Notes: a model not told the origin generated them from the sequence alone. A DNA stretch of 64,000 bases from Anaerolineae bacterium (GCA_023384415.1 JAHDWJ010000018.1:1-64000), one strand, 5' to 3'. Positions 25,100 through 34,689 are shown, counted from the stretch's first letter. Numbers and translations are program-made.

Positions 25100-27568
25100 C
25101 TATTTGTTGGCAGGTCGCAAAATCAAGTGAGTCGCGGCCGCACCCTCCACAGCCTCCCGACTAAACAACATTGGGTGGTACTTTCCATTCAGCCATAACT
25201 CAATCATATCATCATAATGTTTGTGGTACGGGTGCCCACTCTGCCCGGTGGGGATCACAGCCAGGCTGGCATCAAAATCCCCCATATCTACAATCATCCG
25301 CATAGAGACATGACCGGCCACGGCCGCCGGGTCAGACCAACGCCAACTATTGGCATTGACCAGATTGCGGCCGCCATCCGCCGGGAACGGGCCACGATTG
25401 ACAATCCGCTCAATCGGGCCAACCCCACTCTGCCCTAGCGGGGCACTGACAAATGTAGCCGTGTGAAGGGACCCCCAGGTCCAATCGTTGATATTTTTGC
25501 TTACATTCGCTTCAAACCAGCTTCGCGTATCCGCCAAAGCCAGCAGCACAATATCCTGCTGCGTTTCCTGGGCCGGGGTATTACGATCATTCCACCAGAC
25601 AGCCCCAGGCTGATTGGCTAACTGATGGAAGAAAATGGAACTATAAATAGTGTTGACATGTTCCGCTCCCACATCATCAGCCAGGACCCGGTTGACCAGG
25701 TGCATAAAAAAGATTTCAAACAAAGCGGCCGGCACACTGTCCCGGTGCTCCTGCAAATCCCACCCCCGGATCCGTTCAATTATCGCCTGAATCTGAGCGT
25801 CATTACTGGATAGACCCCGGAAAAGTGGCTGGTAACTCTCGGCCAATAGGGAGTAATTATCATTTTGGATACGGGCTATCTCTTCAATAGAGACCCCCCC
25901 ATTGGCGATAGCCGCCTCAAGCATACGGATAATCCGCTCCCCCCGGTCCCCATCGGCCCAATTTACGGCGATAAGATAGGGGTAATCGGCATCTACGATG
26001 GCATGATTGGCAGTGACAATAAACCCTTCAGCGGGATTGAACAGGCGAGGCAGCTCATCATAAGGAATCCACCCTTCCCATTCATACTCCCCGGTCCAGC
26101 CGGGCACAGGCAGCAGCCCATTGCCCCTGGCCCGGATTGGGATACGCCCTGGCATCTGGTAAGCGATATTCCCTTCAATATCGGCATAGACCACATTCTG
26201 CGCCGGTAAATCCCAATATTGCAGGGCAGCACGGAAATCAGCGTAATTTTGGGCCTGGTTAAGCAAAATGACCGCTTGCAGCACCCGTGATGGCTCCTGG
26301 GCTGTCCAACGTATGGCCAATAAATCTTTGCTGTCATCCACCAGGTCGCTGATGATGGGGCCATGATGGGTTTCTAGCACTTCTAACACCACATCGTCAC
26401 CCCCATTAACCTTGATAATTTCTTCATGGACGGTCATATCCTGCCATTCACCGCGAAACTCGTATTGGCGTGGGTTATTGGGGTTGATTTTCTCAATATA
26501 TAAATCTTGCACATCCGGGCCAGTGTTGGTGACACCCCAGGCGATATGGTTGTTGTGCCCAATAACTACCCCTGGCGCCCCGGCGAAGGAAAAGCCAACG
26601 ACATCCATGCCCGGCGCATGAAGGCCGATTTCGTACCAGATGGAGGGCATTTGGATACCCAGGTGGGGATCGTTCGCTAGAAGCGGCTGCCCCGTACTGG
26701 TATGTTCGCCGCTGACAACCCAATTGTTGCTGCCCACAAATAGGTCAGCCCCAAAGGCAAATCCATCTGGGGGAATGGCCCCAACCAGGTTGGTCTGTAT
26801 GTTATGCCAATCAATGGGGGTCTGGCTGGTGGGGGTTGTAGGGGTGGTGCTGTCTAAAAAGGGCATGGCATCTGTGGGCACGGTGACAGGGCGGTTCTCA
26901 TAAGGGTAGCCCGGCAGCAGATTGGCAACCTGGGCCTCTCCCAACGCCTGAATCATTTTGGCCCGGTTGACCTCACTGTTCCAGTTGCCGCTCAGGTCAT
27001 CAGCCATGACGACACCCCAGGTGATGGTGTTGAGGGGGGTCCAGGGTTCGATTTCCCATTTATCGTTGACAAGGCCGAGGATGGTGATGTTGAGGGAGAG
27101 GCTTTTGCGGTTGGCTTCGATGTAAGCGTTGACCCCATCACTGTACGCTTGGAGCAGGGCAACATACTCCGGCTCTTCTTGTTCATAATAGGCCAATGTT
27201 TTTTCGGCCAGGCGGTTCCAGCCCATGGTACGGATGAACACATCAAATTCAACGGTGCCGCTGCCGGCAATTTCGGAGATGCGCCCCTGACCGACATGCC
27301 GCCACCATTCCATTTGCCAGAACCGGTCCTGAGCATGGACGTACCCCTGGGCGAAATAAAGATCATGTTCGTTTTGGGCGTAGATGTGGGGGATGCCGTA
27401 TTCATCCCGGTATATATCTACAGGTTGTTGCAGGCCGACCACGTCTACGCGGCCGCGTACCTTCGGAAACGGTCTGCGGGTCTGGTTATAAATCACCAGC
27501 ACCAGCACCAGCAGTAAAACAATGATACCCCCGCCAACCCCTAACCCAATTTTCCTGGCCCGGCTCAT
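25100..27568 (-). CDS. Penicillin acylase family protein (Ntn-hydrolase), paralogue
   Basis: 822 aa from ATG 27568 with AGGAG eight bases upstream. An N-terminal helix (about 5-26) is followed by the alpha-chain motif DEYGIPHIYAQNEHDLYFAQ, then VGSNNWVVSGEHTSTG with the Ser nucleophile of the mature beta chain, and GHNNHIAWGVTNTG. It is about 100 residues longer than its neighbour and only moderately similar, so the pair is an old duplication. Candidate substrates are N-acyl compounds at the cell surface. Lies 93 bp downstream of the biotin carrier gene on the same strand. Confidence 0.92.
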   Translation of the reverse strand: MSRARKIGLGVGGGIIVLLLVLVLVIYNQTRRPFPKVRGRVDVVGLQQPVDIYRDEYGIPHIYAQNEHDLYFAQGYVHAQDRFWQMEWWRHVGQGRISEIAGSGTVEFDVFIRTMGWNRLAEKTLAYYEQEEPEYVALLQAYSDGVNAYIEANRKSLSLNITILGLVNDKWEIEPWTPLNTITWGVVMADDLSGNWNSEVNRAKMIQALGEAQVANLLPGYPYENRPVTVPTDAMPFLDSTTPTTPTSQTPIDWHNIQTNLVGAIPPDGFAFGADLFVGSNNWVVSGEHTSTGQPLLANDPHLGIQMPSIWYEIGLHAPGMDVVGFSFAGAPGVVIGHNNHIAWGVTNTGPDVQDLYIEKINPNNPRQYEFRGEWQDMTVHEEIIKVNGGDDVVLEVLETHHGPIISDLVDDSKDLLAIRWTAQEPSRVLQAVILLNQAQNYADFRAALQYWDLPAQNVVYADIEGNIAYQMPGRIPIRARGNGLLPVPGWTGEYEWEGWIPYDELPRLFNPAEGFIVTANHAIVDADYPYLIAVNWADGDRGERIIRMLEAAIANGGVSIEEIARIQNDNYSLLAESYQPLFRGLSSNDAQIQAIIERIRGWDLQEHRDSVPAALFEIFFMHLVNRVLADDVGAEHVNTIYSSIFFHQLANQPGAVWWNDRNTPAQETQQDIVLLALADTRSWFEANVSKNINDWTWGSLHTATFVSAPLGQSGVGPIERIVNRGPFPADGGRNLVNANSWRWSDPAAVAGHVSMRMIVDMGDFDASLAVIPTGQSGHPYHKHYDDMIELWLNGKYHPMLFSREAVEGAAATHLILRPANK

Positions 27569-27596
27569 AGTTTTTCTCCTCAAGATAATAGTTGCA

Positions 27597-27665
27597 GAGT
27601 GGCAGAGTGGCAGGGTCCATACATCCCCAAAATCTCCCAATCTCCCAATCTCCTAATCTCCTAAT
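27597..27665. repeat. Short tandem repeats (GCAGAGTG and AATCTCC units)
   Basis: Between the biotin carrier gene and the acylase: two to three copies of AGAGTGGC, then about four AATCTCC/CAATCTCC units in a row, overlapping the carrier stop region. Such short arrays recur at other gene borders in the window. Confidence 0.7.
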
Positions 27666-28161
27666 CCCCAATGGTCACCAACATCTGCCCTTTTTCCACA
27701 CCGGCCCCGGCGGACACGGACACATGATGTACCACCCCATCACGGGGAGAACGCAGCTCATTTTCCATTTTCATAGATTCTAAGATGATCACCTTTTCCC
27801 CTTTGGCGACCTTTTGCCCATCTTCAACCAGCACCTTTAGAATGATGCCCGGCATAGGGGATTTAATCGTCGCTTCACCGGCGGACTCCGCCAGTCCCCC
27901 CCTGGCCTGGGCCAGCCGGTAAGCCCGTTCATCTTGTACCTGTACCTGGTACATCTCCCCCAAGATTTGCACCTCATACTGTTTATCTCGCTCTTCGACC
28001 AGGGCCTGAATGGAGCGGTTGTTGATCAGCAGAGAATACACCCCACTTTCAGCCATGCGTTCCACATCCAGGGTGTAATGTTCACCATTGATAACAATCT
28101 GGTTATCTGGCTTGAGTTCAATAGCGAACTCCTGACTATCTACAGTGGTAATATATTTCAT
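27661..28161 (-). CDS. Biotin carboxyl carrier protein of an acyl-CoA carboxylase
   Basis: 166 aa. Residues about 95-166 form the biotinyl domain with the modified lysine (K131) in ESMKMEN; the SPMPGII and AGAGVEKGQ loops flank it. The first 90 residues are a beta-rich segment that probably docks the carboxylase. It carries carboxybiotin between the carboxylase and carboxyltransferase. Order on the strand is carboxyltransferase, carboxylase, carrier, so three subunits of one enzyme are encoded together, 77 bp apart here. Confidence 0.93.
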   Translation of the reverse strand: MKYITTVDSQEFAIELKPDNQIVINGEHYTLDVERMAESGVYSLLINNRSIQALVEERDKQYEVQILGEMYQVQVQDERAYRLAQARGGLAESAGEATIKSPMPGIILKVLVEDGQKVAKGEKVIILESMKMENELRSPRDGVVHHVSVSAGAGVEKGQMLVTIGD

Positions 28162-28238
28162 ACGGCCTCAACTGATAAGTGATACATGAGGTGTGGTAGG
28201 TGATTAAAGGAATCGCACATTTCACGCTTCACGTTTTA

Positions 28239-29759
28239 CTATTTCTGCAACCGCTCCCAACGGCTTAGCCATTTCCAATTGCTGGTATCTCGCGCTCCGG
28301 GAGCCACAATCTGGCTGGCTTCCTGGCTCTGATGGTGGGCCATGAGGGTGGCCGCGATAGCTGCTTCTAAATGGTTGGTGCGCTCTCGGTCTTCCATGCT
28401 AAACCGCTCTTCGACAAATTTGGTATCAAATTGGCCGAGTAAAAAGCGGTGGCTGTCCATCATGTGTTGGTGGAATGGGATATTGGTTTTGACCCCCATG
28501 ATGCGGTATTCCTCGAGGGCGCGGCGCATTCGCAAGACGGCTTCGCCCCGGGTTTCGCCGTAGCAGATCAATTTGCTGATCATGGAATCGTAGTAGGGGG
28601 TGATTTCGTAGCCGGGATAGACGCCGGTATCTACGCGGACGCCGGGGCCGCTGGGCAGGGTGCTGTGGGTGATGATGCCGGTGCTGGGCAGGAAATTGTT
28701 GTATGGGTCTTCGGCGTTGATGCGGCACTCAATGGCCCACCCTTTCATCTGGATTTGCTCTTGGCGGTGGCGCAGGCGGCGGCCGCGAGCCACCCTGAGC
28801 TGCTCTTGGACAATATCTACCCCTGTCACCAGTTCTGTCACCGGATGTTCCACTTGCAGCCGGGTGTTCATCTCTAAAAAGTAGAAGTTTTTCTCCCGGT
28901 CGAGCAAGAACTCTACCGTACCGGCGTTGACATACTCAACTGATTTCGCGGCCGCGACCGCCACTTCCCCCATTCTTTGCCGCAAATCTTCATTGACTAC
29001 AAACGAAGGGCATTCCTCAATCAACTTTTGGTGCCGCCTCTGTAAAGAGCATTCCCGCTCCCCCAGGTAAATGGTATTGCCATAACTATCAGCCAAAATC
29101 TGGATTTCGATATGGCGGGCATCTACCAGCAGCTTTTCCAGATAGACGGTGCCATCACCAAAGGCGGCCTGGGCTTCACGCCGGGCTCCAGCGATGGCAT
29201 CGGCCAGGTCTATGGATTTATAGACGGGGCGCATCCCTTTGCCCCCCCCACCTGCGGCCGCTTTGACCAGAAGCGGGTACCCTATTTGGGGCGCGGCCGC
29301 GAGCAGTTCTTCATCCGTTAGCCCTTTGGCTGTCCCTGGCACCACCGGCACCCCGGCGGCCATCACCGCGGCCCGGGCCATCTGCTTATCCCCCATAATG
29401 CGGATCGCCTCTGGCGAAGGGCCAACAAAGACCAGCCCCGCATCCAGACACGCCTGGGCAAACACCGACCGTTCGGCCAGGAAGCCATACCCTGGATGAA
29501 CGGCATCGGCCCCAGAGCGTTGGGCCACATCCAGGAGTTTTTCAATCACCAGATAACTATCTCGTGCCGGGGAGGGGCCAATATGGTACGCCTCGTTGGC
29601 ATAACGCACATGGGGGGCCATCCGGTCAGCATCAGAATAGACCGCTACCGTTTTAATGCCCAACTCATGGCAGGCCCGGATAATCCGCACGGCGATCTCC
29701 CCCCGGTTGGCAATGAGGAGCTTGTCGAATTTGCGCAGGTTTAAGGAGTCAGTGTTCAT
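28239..29759 (-). CDS. accC: Biotin carboxylase subunit of an acyl-CoA (acetyl/propionyl-CoA) carboxylase
   Basis: 506 aa with the complete ATP-grasp fold: N-terminal KLLIANRGEIAVRIIRA, ATP loop KAAAGGGGKGM, metal-binding EMNTRLQVEHPVTE and the C-terminal RMRRALEEYRI domain. It carboxylates biotin on the carrier protein with ATP and bicarbonate. AGGAAAC precedes the ATG. The last 50 residues are slightly longer than in minimal AccC. It belongs to the same unit as the carrier and the carboxyltransferase; substrate (acetyl, propionyl or longer acyl-CoA) is set by the latter. Confidence 0.95.
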   Translation of the reverse strand: MNTDSLNLRKFDKLLIANRGEIAVRIIRACHELGIKTVAVYSDADRMAPHVRYANEAYHIGPSPARDSYLVIEKLLDVAQRSGADAVHPGYGFLAERSVFAQACLDAGLVFVGPSPEAIRIMGDKQMARAAVMAAGVPVVPGTAKGLTDEELLAAAPQIGYPLLVKAAAGGGGKGMRPVYKSIDLADAIAGARREAQAAFGDGTVYLEKLLVDARHIEIQILADSYGNTIYLGERECSLQRRHQKLIEECPSFVVNEDLRQRMGEVAVAAAKSVEYVNAGTVEFLLDREKNFYFLEMNTRLQVEHPVTELVTGVDIVQEQLRVARGRRLRHRQEQIQMKGWAIECRINAEDPYNNFLPSTGIITHSTLPSGPGVRVDTGVYPGYEITPYYDSMISKLICYGETRGEAVLRMRRALEEYRIMGVKTNIPFHQHMMDSHRFLLGQFDTKFVEERFSMEDRERTNHLEAAIAATLMAHHQSQEASQIVAPGARDTSNWKWLSRWERLQK

Positions 29760-29867
29760 AGTTGCGTTTCCTGAAAATAGTCACGAATGACCCAAATAAG
29801 CGCGACTTTTTCCCTGGTAACTTCGCGTCTTTGCGTCTCTGCGCCAGTTTTTTCAGTAGGGTCATAT

Positions 29868-31415
29868 TTAGAGGGGCATATTGCCATGTTTTTTGGGTGG
29901 GTTGTGGTCCCGTTTGTTTTGTAACATATTGAGGGCGTTGATGAGACGCGGCCGCGTTTCTCTGGGTGTAATCACATCATCCACATACCCCCACTGGGCC
30001 GCCACATACGGGTTAGCAAACTGCTCCCGGTAATCAGCCACCAATTCCGCTTTGCGAGCGACCGGGTCTTCTGCCTGGGCCAGCTCCCGCCGGAAAATAA
30101 TATTCACCGCCCCATCTGGCCCCATCACGGCAATTTCCGCCGTTGGCCAGGCCAGATTCAGGTCTGAGCGGATATGTTTGCTGTTCATCACGCAGTATGC
30201 CCCCCCATACGCCTTGCGGGTAACAACGGTAATCTTGGGTACCGTGGCCTCACAGAACGCATAGAGCAGCTTGGCCCCATGCCGGATAATGCCGTTATAC
30301 TCCTGGTCTACCCCAGGCAAAAAGCCGGGCACATCCTCAAAGACAATCAGAGGAAGGTTGAAGCAGTCACAAAAACGGACAAACCGGGCCGCCTTTTCAC
30401 TGGCTTTAATATCCAGCACCCCGGCCAACACCATCGGCTGATTGGCGACAATGCCCACGCTGTACCCGCCTAACCGGGCAAACCCCACGACAATGTTTTG
30501 GGCGTAATGCTCATGTACCTCAAAAAATTCCCGATTATCTACGATATGGTGAATGACTTCTTTGATGTCATACGGCTTGTTGGGGTTATCGGGCACAATG
30601 CTGTCCAGAGCAGCATCCATACGGAGGGGATCATCGGTGGTGGTTTTGAAGGGGGGGTCTTCCATGTTGTTAGAAGGCAGGTAGCTCATCATTTCCCGGA
30701 TGAGGAAAAGGCAGTCGGCTTCGGATTCGGCGGCCAGGTGGGCAACACCGCTGATGCTGTTGTGGGTGTCCGCCCCCCCTAGCTCCTCGAAGGTGACTTC
30801 TTCACCTGTGACTGCTTTGACGACATCGGGGCCAGTGATGAACATGTGGCTGCTGTTTTTAACCATGAAGATGAAGTCGGTGAGGGCTGGGGAGTAGACG
30901 GCCCCGCCGGCACATGGCCCCATGATGGCACTGATTTGGGGGATGACGCCAGAGGCCAGGGTGTTACGCAGGAAAATATCGGCATATCCCCCCAGGCTGA
31001 CGACTCCTTCCTGGATGCGTGCCCCACCAGAATCATTGAGGCCAATGACGGGGGCTCCGTTCCTCATGGCCATATCCATTATTTTGCACACCTTATCGGC
31101 ATGGACGCGGCTAAGGCTGCCGCCAAAGACGGTGAAATCCTGGCTAAAGACGTAAACCAGCCGGCCATCTATGGTGCCCCAGCCGGTGATAACGCTGTCG
31201 CCCAAATATTTTTTCTCGCTCATACCGAAGTTGGTCTCCCGGTGGACGACAAAGGCGTCGGTTTCGCGGAAGGAGTTGCGGTCAAGTAGGACTTCGATGC
31301 GCTCGCGGGCGGTCATTTTGCCTTTGGCCCGCTGTTTGGCCTGGCTTTCTTCGCCCCCGCCCAATTGGGCCTGGTTACGGAGTTGGTTTAGTTTGTCAAG
31401 GTTAGGATCGGACAT
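29868..31415 (-). CDS. Acyl-CoA carboxylase beta chain (carboxyltransferase, PccB/MmdA type)
   Basis: 515 aa with two crotonase-like halves. The N-terminal half has the biotin-binding oxyanion loop GGARIQEGV and [15 protein letters not shown]; the C-terminal half has [11 protein letters not shown] and [14 protein letters not shown]. The length and the joined halves match the propionyl-CoA carboxylase beta family rather than split AccA/AccD. In this setting the enzyme could make methylmalonyl-CoA or malonyl-CoA. It is the first gene of the carboxylase unit; 52 bp of GAGATTGGAGA-like repeats lie upstream. Confidence 0.94.
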   Translation of the reverse strand: MSDPNLDKLNQLRNQAQLGGGEESQAKQRAKGKMTARERIEVLLDRNSFRETDAFVVHRETNFGMSEKKYLGDSVITGWGTIDGRLVYVFSQDFTVFGGSLSRVHADKVCKIMDMAMRNGAPVIGLNDSGGARIQEGVVSLGGYADIFLRNTLASGVIPQISAIMGPCAGGAVYSPALTDFIFMVKNSSHMFITGPDVVKAVTGEEVTFEELGGADTHNSISGVAHLAAESEADCLFLIREMMSYLPSNNMEDPPFKTTTDDPLRMDAALDSIVPDNPNKPYDIKEVIHHIVDNREFFEVHEHYAQNIVVGFARLGGYSVGIVANQPMVLAGVLDIKASEKAARFVRFCDCFNLPLIVFEDVPGFLPGVDQEYNGIIRHGAKLLYAFCEATVPKITVVTRKAYGGAYCVMNSKHIRSDLNLAWPTAEIAVMGPDGAVNIIFRRELAQAEDPVARKAELVADYREQFANPYVAAQWGYVDDVITPRETRPRLINALNMLQNKRDHNPPKKHGNMPL

Positions 31416-31436
31416 TGTGGAACCTTTGGGGAGAGT

Positions 31437-31489
31437 AGAGAGTAGAGATTAGAGACTGGAGATTGAGAGACTGAGAGATTGGGAAAGTG
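31437..31489. repeat. GAGA-rich short tandem repeat
   Basis: Repeated AGAGTAGAGA / GAGACTGGAGATT units upstream of the carboxyltransferase gene. A sister array (GGAGACTGGAGATTAGAGATT) lies at about 22808-22840. Confidence 0.65.
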
Positions 31490-31504
31490 CCAGCGGCTAT
31501 GTCA

Positions 31505-31942
31505 CTAACTGCTCACTGCTGACTGACCTGTGAAATACCACTGACTAGCGCGGCGGTTTAGGGACCAGAGGGCGAAAAGGATAGCGGCCGCGTACAGCAC
31601 CATCTCGCCAACCCACCCCTGCCGGGCGACGGGGGATTGTACCCAGAGGGCCAGCAGGGTTAAGCGGTATAAGGCGCAGAGAAGTAAAAAGAGTGGTATG
31701 GCCTGACGGGTATACGGTTGTTTACGCCAGAGCGCGGCCGCGAGCCAGGCAGCCGCTACCATAATCATCAAGGACAGTACCAATCGGGCATGGGGATCCA
31801 AGGTGGGGGCAAAGGTGGTCAGGTAAGCCCCTTGTTGGCTTAAAACCCAGGCCCGCCATCCATTGATCACTCCTACAATAAACACAAGATAGCCGGTATA
31901 AGTTACGCTGCGCGGCCGCGTCAAAGCTGGTTTCCTGACCAT
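31505..31942 (-). CDS. Small four-helix membrane protein, unknown
   Basis: 145 aa with four hydrophobic helices (about 15-33, 50-70, 78-96 and 110-130). Three GCGGCCGC octamers fall in it. No family recognised and no clear partner: it is 90 bp upstream of the carboxylase unit on the same strand. Confidence 0.6.
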   Translation of the reverse strand: MVRKPALTRPRSVTYTGYLVFIVGVINGWRAWVLSQQGAYLTTFAPTLDPHARLVLSLMIMVAAAWLAAALWRKQPYTRQAIPLFLLLCALYRLTLLALWVQSPVARQGWVGEMVLYAAAILFALWSLNRRASQWYFTGQSAVSS

Positions 31943-32040
31943 CGCGCCAGATTATATCTGATTTAGCCCGTTGCAGGGAATTTATGAGCGATGGCGTGAG
32001 GGGGCGTTAGCTTATACCCGTTGTCAGTAAAAACACATAA

Positions 32041-32085
32041 CTGCCCACTGCCCACTGCCCACTGCTCACTGCTCACTGCCCACTC
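32041..32085. repeat. Heptamer tandem array (CTGCCCA / CTGCTCA)
   Basis: Six to seven copies of a 7-bp unit, CTGCCCA with CTGCTCA variants, about 20 bp upstream of the ATPase fragment. The period is exact, so copy number could vary. Confidence 0.85.
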
Positions 32086-32103
32086 CTATGTTATAATCCC
32101 CCC

Positions 32104-32298
32104 ATGGACCTGCAACCAGTGCCTATTGGGGTACAAACATTCCGGGACATCATTCGAGGGGGGTTTCTCTATGTAGACAAAACCCCCTGGATTTATGAGT
32201 TGATCCGTCAATCGAAAGGCGTTTATTTCCTGGCGCGGCCGCGGCGGTTTGGCAAAAGTTTATTACTCTCCACCGCGCCACTTGAGGTAAAACCATGA
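32104..32298 (+). pseudogene. Truncated AAA-ATPase-like protein (AAA-ATPase_like / PD-(D/E)XK family N-terminus)
   Basis: Only 64 residues remain: the conserved entry GVQTFRDIIRGGFLYVDKT, then YFLARPRRFGKSLLLST, the Walker A-containing start of a family whose members are usually about 500 aa and end in a nuclease-like domain. The homology breaks off after LLLST and the frame stops at 32298, overlapping the ATG of the next gene. Intact members are common, often multi-copy and mobile. A GCGGCCGC encodes the conserved R-P-R of the RPRRFGKS motif. Confidence 0.75.
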
Positions 32299-33287
32299 GC
32301 AGACCCTTCTCTCCCCCCGATGACCCCTGGGAAGGATTAGAGCCAGACGAGTTTGAAGCCCCCCGCGGCCGCAACTGGCTGTTGCTTGGGGGGATTGTCG
32401 CCGCCGCGCTCTGCCTCTTTACTTTCCTGCTCCTGGCGGCTGTCCTGCTCCTGCGGGATACCGATGAACCTGAACCGGCGGTTATTGTTGTGCCCACCTT
32501 GCCGGGTGCGGCCGCGCCCCCCACCTTACCCCTTATTGATGTAGCCCCCACCGTTACCTTGCCCGGACAAAACCCGACGCCAACCCTCGCGGCCGCGTCT
32601 CCCACCGTCCCCCCTGCGCCCACCGTTCCCGGCAGCCCCACCTACCAGGTCGGAGCATTCCGCTTTGAGACCCCCCCAGCCATCAACGCCAACCTGGCCG
32701 ATTGGCCTTCCGACTGGCCTACCTACCGCTCCGCCTACCGCGTCTACACCCACCCCACCTGGGATGGCACCGATGATGTTGACGCCGTGTGGCGGCTTGG
32801 TTGGGACAACAACAATCTGTACATCATCGTCGAAGTCACCGATGATATCCATGTGCAGACCCAAACGGGCAACCAGATATTCCGGGGGGATAGTGTGGAT
32901 ATACAGTTTGACACGGACCGAAGCAACGACGCGGCCGGCCTCAATATAGATAACTTTCAGATCACCCTCTCCCCTGGTGATTTTAATACCATTCCCCCCT
33001 CCGCCTTTCGTTTTCAGGGCACAGCTCAGGGGCGTATCTTAGACGCACCCGGCGGCCATCGGGTCATTCTGGCGGCCCAACCAACCGCCCTCGGCTACAT
33101 CATCGAAGCGGCCATCCCCTGGAGTGATCTCAACCTCACCCCAACCACTGGGCTGGTCATTGGCCTGGCCCTTAATGTCAACGACAATGATCAGGTAGGC
33201 CAGGCCGTACAAGAGATGATGAAATCCCACGTGCCCACCCGCACCCTCACCGACCCCACCGGCTGGGGCACCCTCATTTTGCGCTGA
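32295..33287 (+). CDS. Membrane-anchored protein with CBM9/DOMON-like sugar-binding domain
   Basis: 330 aa. A short cytoplasmic start, one membrane helix (about residues 30-55), a Pro/Thr-rich linker (70-118), then a C-terminal beta-sandwich of about 190 residues: WDGTDDVDAVWRLGWDNNNL, FRGDSVDIQFDTDR and the final LNVNDND strand match family 9 carbohydrate-binding or cellobiose-dehydrogenase-like domains. It probably sits on the outer face and binds a sugar or haem; the exact ligand cannot be told. Its start overlaps the truncated ATPase. Confidence 0.75.
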   Translation: MSRPFSPPDDPWEGLEPDEFEAPRGRNWLLLGGIVAAALCLFTFLLLAAVLLLRDTDEPEPAVIVVPTLPGAAAPPTLPLIDVAPTVTLPGQNPTPTLAAASPTVPPAPTVPGSPTYQVGAFRFETPPAINANLADWPSDWPTYRSAYRVYTHPTWDGTDDVDAVWRLGWDNNNLYIIVEVTDDIHVQTQTGNQIFRGDSVDIQFDTDRSNDAAGLNIDNFQITLSPGDFNTIPPSAFRFQGTAQGRILDAPGGHRVILAAQPTALGYIIEAAIPWSDLNLTPTTGLVIGLALNVNDNDQVGQAVQEMMKSHVPTRTLTDPTGWGTLILR

Positions 33288-33455
33288 TTTGTCACTACAA
33301 GCTGCAAAGAGCTGCCCCTTCACCCTGTTCAGAGCAAGCTCTGTACCTTGCCGAAGGAAAACAAGGTTTCTCAAGGGTTTTTTAAAGGTTTTGGTACCTT
33401 CGCGGTGAAACTCTTATGACACGGCGACTAAATATCAATCCATGCTGAAGATGAA

Positions 33456-33659
33456 ATGTTGGAACATGGTTTACAAAGACGAGACATTGAACATGCTATT
33501 TTGAAAGGCAGGGTGGAGAAACGAATGACCCATGATATGCGTGGTACACGCTATTGTATTGAAGGACCTGTGCCAGACGGCCGTCTTATTCAGGTGATTT
33601 GCCGGTTTCATGTTAGCCGTGATTTGTTGATTATCACGGTATACGCTTTAACGGAGTGA
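33456..33659 (+). CDS. DUF4258 family protein (toxin-like partner)
   Basis: 67 aa from ATG 33456. The in-frame codons just upstream (ISIHAEDE) still look like the family N-terminus (a conserved HA-x-x-R/E start), but lack a start codon, so the gene may be slightly shortened or begin at a rare start. DUF4258 proteins resemble RelE-like RNases and are usually paired with an antitoxin. Stop and next start overlap (TGATG at 33657-33661) with the zinc-finger gene that follows. Confidence 0.7.
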   Translation: MLEHGLQRRDIEHAILKGRVEKRMTHDMRGTRYCIEGPVPDGRLIQVICRFHVSRDLLIITVYALTE

Positions 33660-33883
33660 TGAGGATTTGTGAATTTTGCGAGGGCGAAACAGTCGAGAAG
33701 AAAGTGAAACGATTCCACTGGTATAACAAACAACTCTATATTGTGGAGAATGTTCCGGCACTTGTGTGTGTGGAATGTGGGGAGCGATATTTTCATGCCC
33801 AAGTTTTGGATGAAATTGATACTATGTTGGCAGCAGATCATGAGGTTACAGAACGGATTGAGGTTGAAGTTGTAACCCTCTAA
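33659..33883 (+). CDS. YgiT-type zinc-finger protein (MqsA-like antitoxin N-terminal domain)
   Basis: 74 aa. ICEFCEGET and VCVECGERYF supply two CxxC pairs for one zinc, the YgiT/MqsA N-terminal fold, followed by a helix. No C-terminal DNA-binding domain is present, as usual for the short YgiT-type partners of DUF4258. Translation is coupled to the upstream gene by a TGATG overlap. The pair is most likely a type II toxin-antitoxin module. An ACGGCCGT octamer lies in the upstream gene at about 33578. Confidence 0.8.
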   Translation: MRICEFCEGETVEKKVKRFHWYNKQLYIVENVPALVCVECGERYFHAQVLDEIDTMLAADHEVTERIEVEVVTL

Positions 33884-33904
33884 CTGTTGTTCAATCTTTT
33901 GGGA

Positions 33905-34030
33905 TTAGGGACGGCCGTTTTCCTTCGCGCAGTTGTGGGGGGGGGATGGCCGTTTTTGTTGGGGATACGGCCGTTTTCCTTCGTGCAGTTGTGGTGGGGA
34001 ACGGCCGTTTCTATTGGTGATACGGCCATT
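33905..34030. repeat. Tandem ACGGCCGT repeat block
   Basis: Two copies of a 57-bp unit starting at 33911 and 33968, each beginning ACGGCCGTTTTCCTTCG and then CGCAGTTGTGG (or TGCAGTTGTGG). A half-unit begins with AACGGCCGTTTC at 33999. Related block at 34700-34802, and a variant of the unit at 48.2, 48.85 and 49.9 kb. Confidence 0.85.
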
Positions 34031-34061
34031 GGCTTTAGTGGTATAATCAACCGCAAGAGTT

Positions 34062-34394
34062 ATGAAAATTCCAAATGGATCACAGGCAGTTATTCACCCG
34101 GAGAAGTTACGGGGTTATTTGCTGGATGTCGAGCATAAACGAGGCAAGAGTAAAGCTGCTGTCCTGCTCTCGTTTGGGTATACACCGGAAAATTGGCAAG
34201 CGTTGGCGAATGATTTGCGACAATACCATTTGACGGCTGAGGTAACGGCCGTGCGGGAGACAGCCTACGGCATACGCTATGAAGTTCAGGCTCTGTTGTT
34301 CACACCAGACGGCCGTTCTTTACAAGTGCGTACTATCTGGCAAATTGATACCGGCACAAATTTTCCTCGTTTCATTACGCTGTTCCCTGATTAA
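34062..34394 (+). CDS. DUF6883 family protein
   Basis: 110 aa. The GKSKAAVLLSFGY turn and the final strand RTIWQIDTGTNFPRFITLFP fit the DUF6883 family, small cytosolic proteins found next to DUF4926 or in toxin-like loci. The gene starts inside a repeat flank (33905-34030). The next gene begins 22 bp after its stop. Three ACGGCCGT octamers fall in or at the end of the gene. Role unknown; toxin-antitoxin-like by context only. Confidence 0.65.
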   Translation: MKIPNGSQAVIHPEKLRGYLLDVEHKRGKSKAAVLLSFGYTPENWQALANDLRQYHLTAEVTAVRETAYGIRYEVQALLFTPDGRSLQVRTIWQIDTGTNFPRFITLFPD

Positions 34395-34416
34395 CGGCCG
34401 TTGAAGGAGATGAATG

Positions 34417-34689
34417 ATGGACTTTCCTCTGTTTGAAGATGTGATCTTATTAGTAGATTTGCCCGAAGATGGTCTCCTGGCCGGCGATATTGGCGTGGTA
34501 GTCGAGCGGCATGATGTTCCTGATTTGGAACCGGGTTACAGTGTAGAGTTTTTTAATATGTCTGGTGATACGGTGGCTGTTGTGGTGGTGCCAGGCACCA
34601 GTTTACGCCGTCCCACTCCTGTTGATCGCCCTATGGTGCGACAGCCTCAGACACCCCGATTTGCTCAACCAGTTTTGTTTACTGATTGA
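34417..34689 (+). CDS. DUF4926 family protein
   Basis: 90 aa from the second ATG of ATGATG (GGAGATGA upstream). FEDVILLVDLPEDGLLAGDI and YSVEFFNMSGDTVAVVVV match the DUF4926 core of small beta-barrel proteins. It pairs with DUF6883 as often seen; the tail after residue 62 is Pro/Arg-rich and not part of the domain. Function unknown. Confidence 0.7.
   Translation: MDFPLFEDVILLVDLPEDGLLAGDIGVVVERHDVPDLEPGYSVEFFNMSGDTVAVVVVPGTSLRRPTPVDRPMVRQPQTPRFAQPVLFTD

Noticed and set aside
30846..31289. 147-codon plus-strand frame
   Set aside because: Antisense of the highly conserved carboxyltransferase gene.
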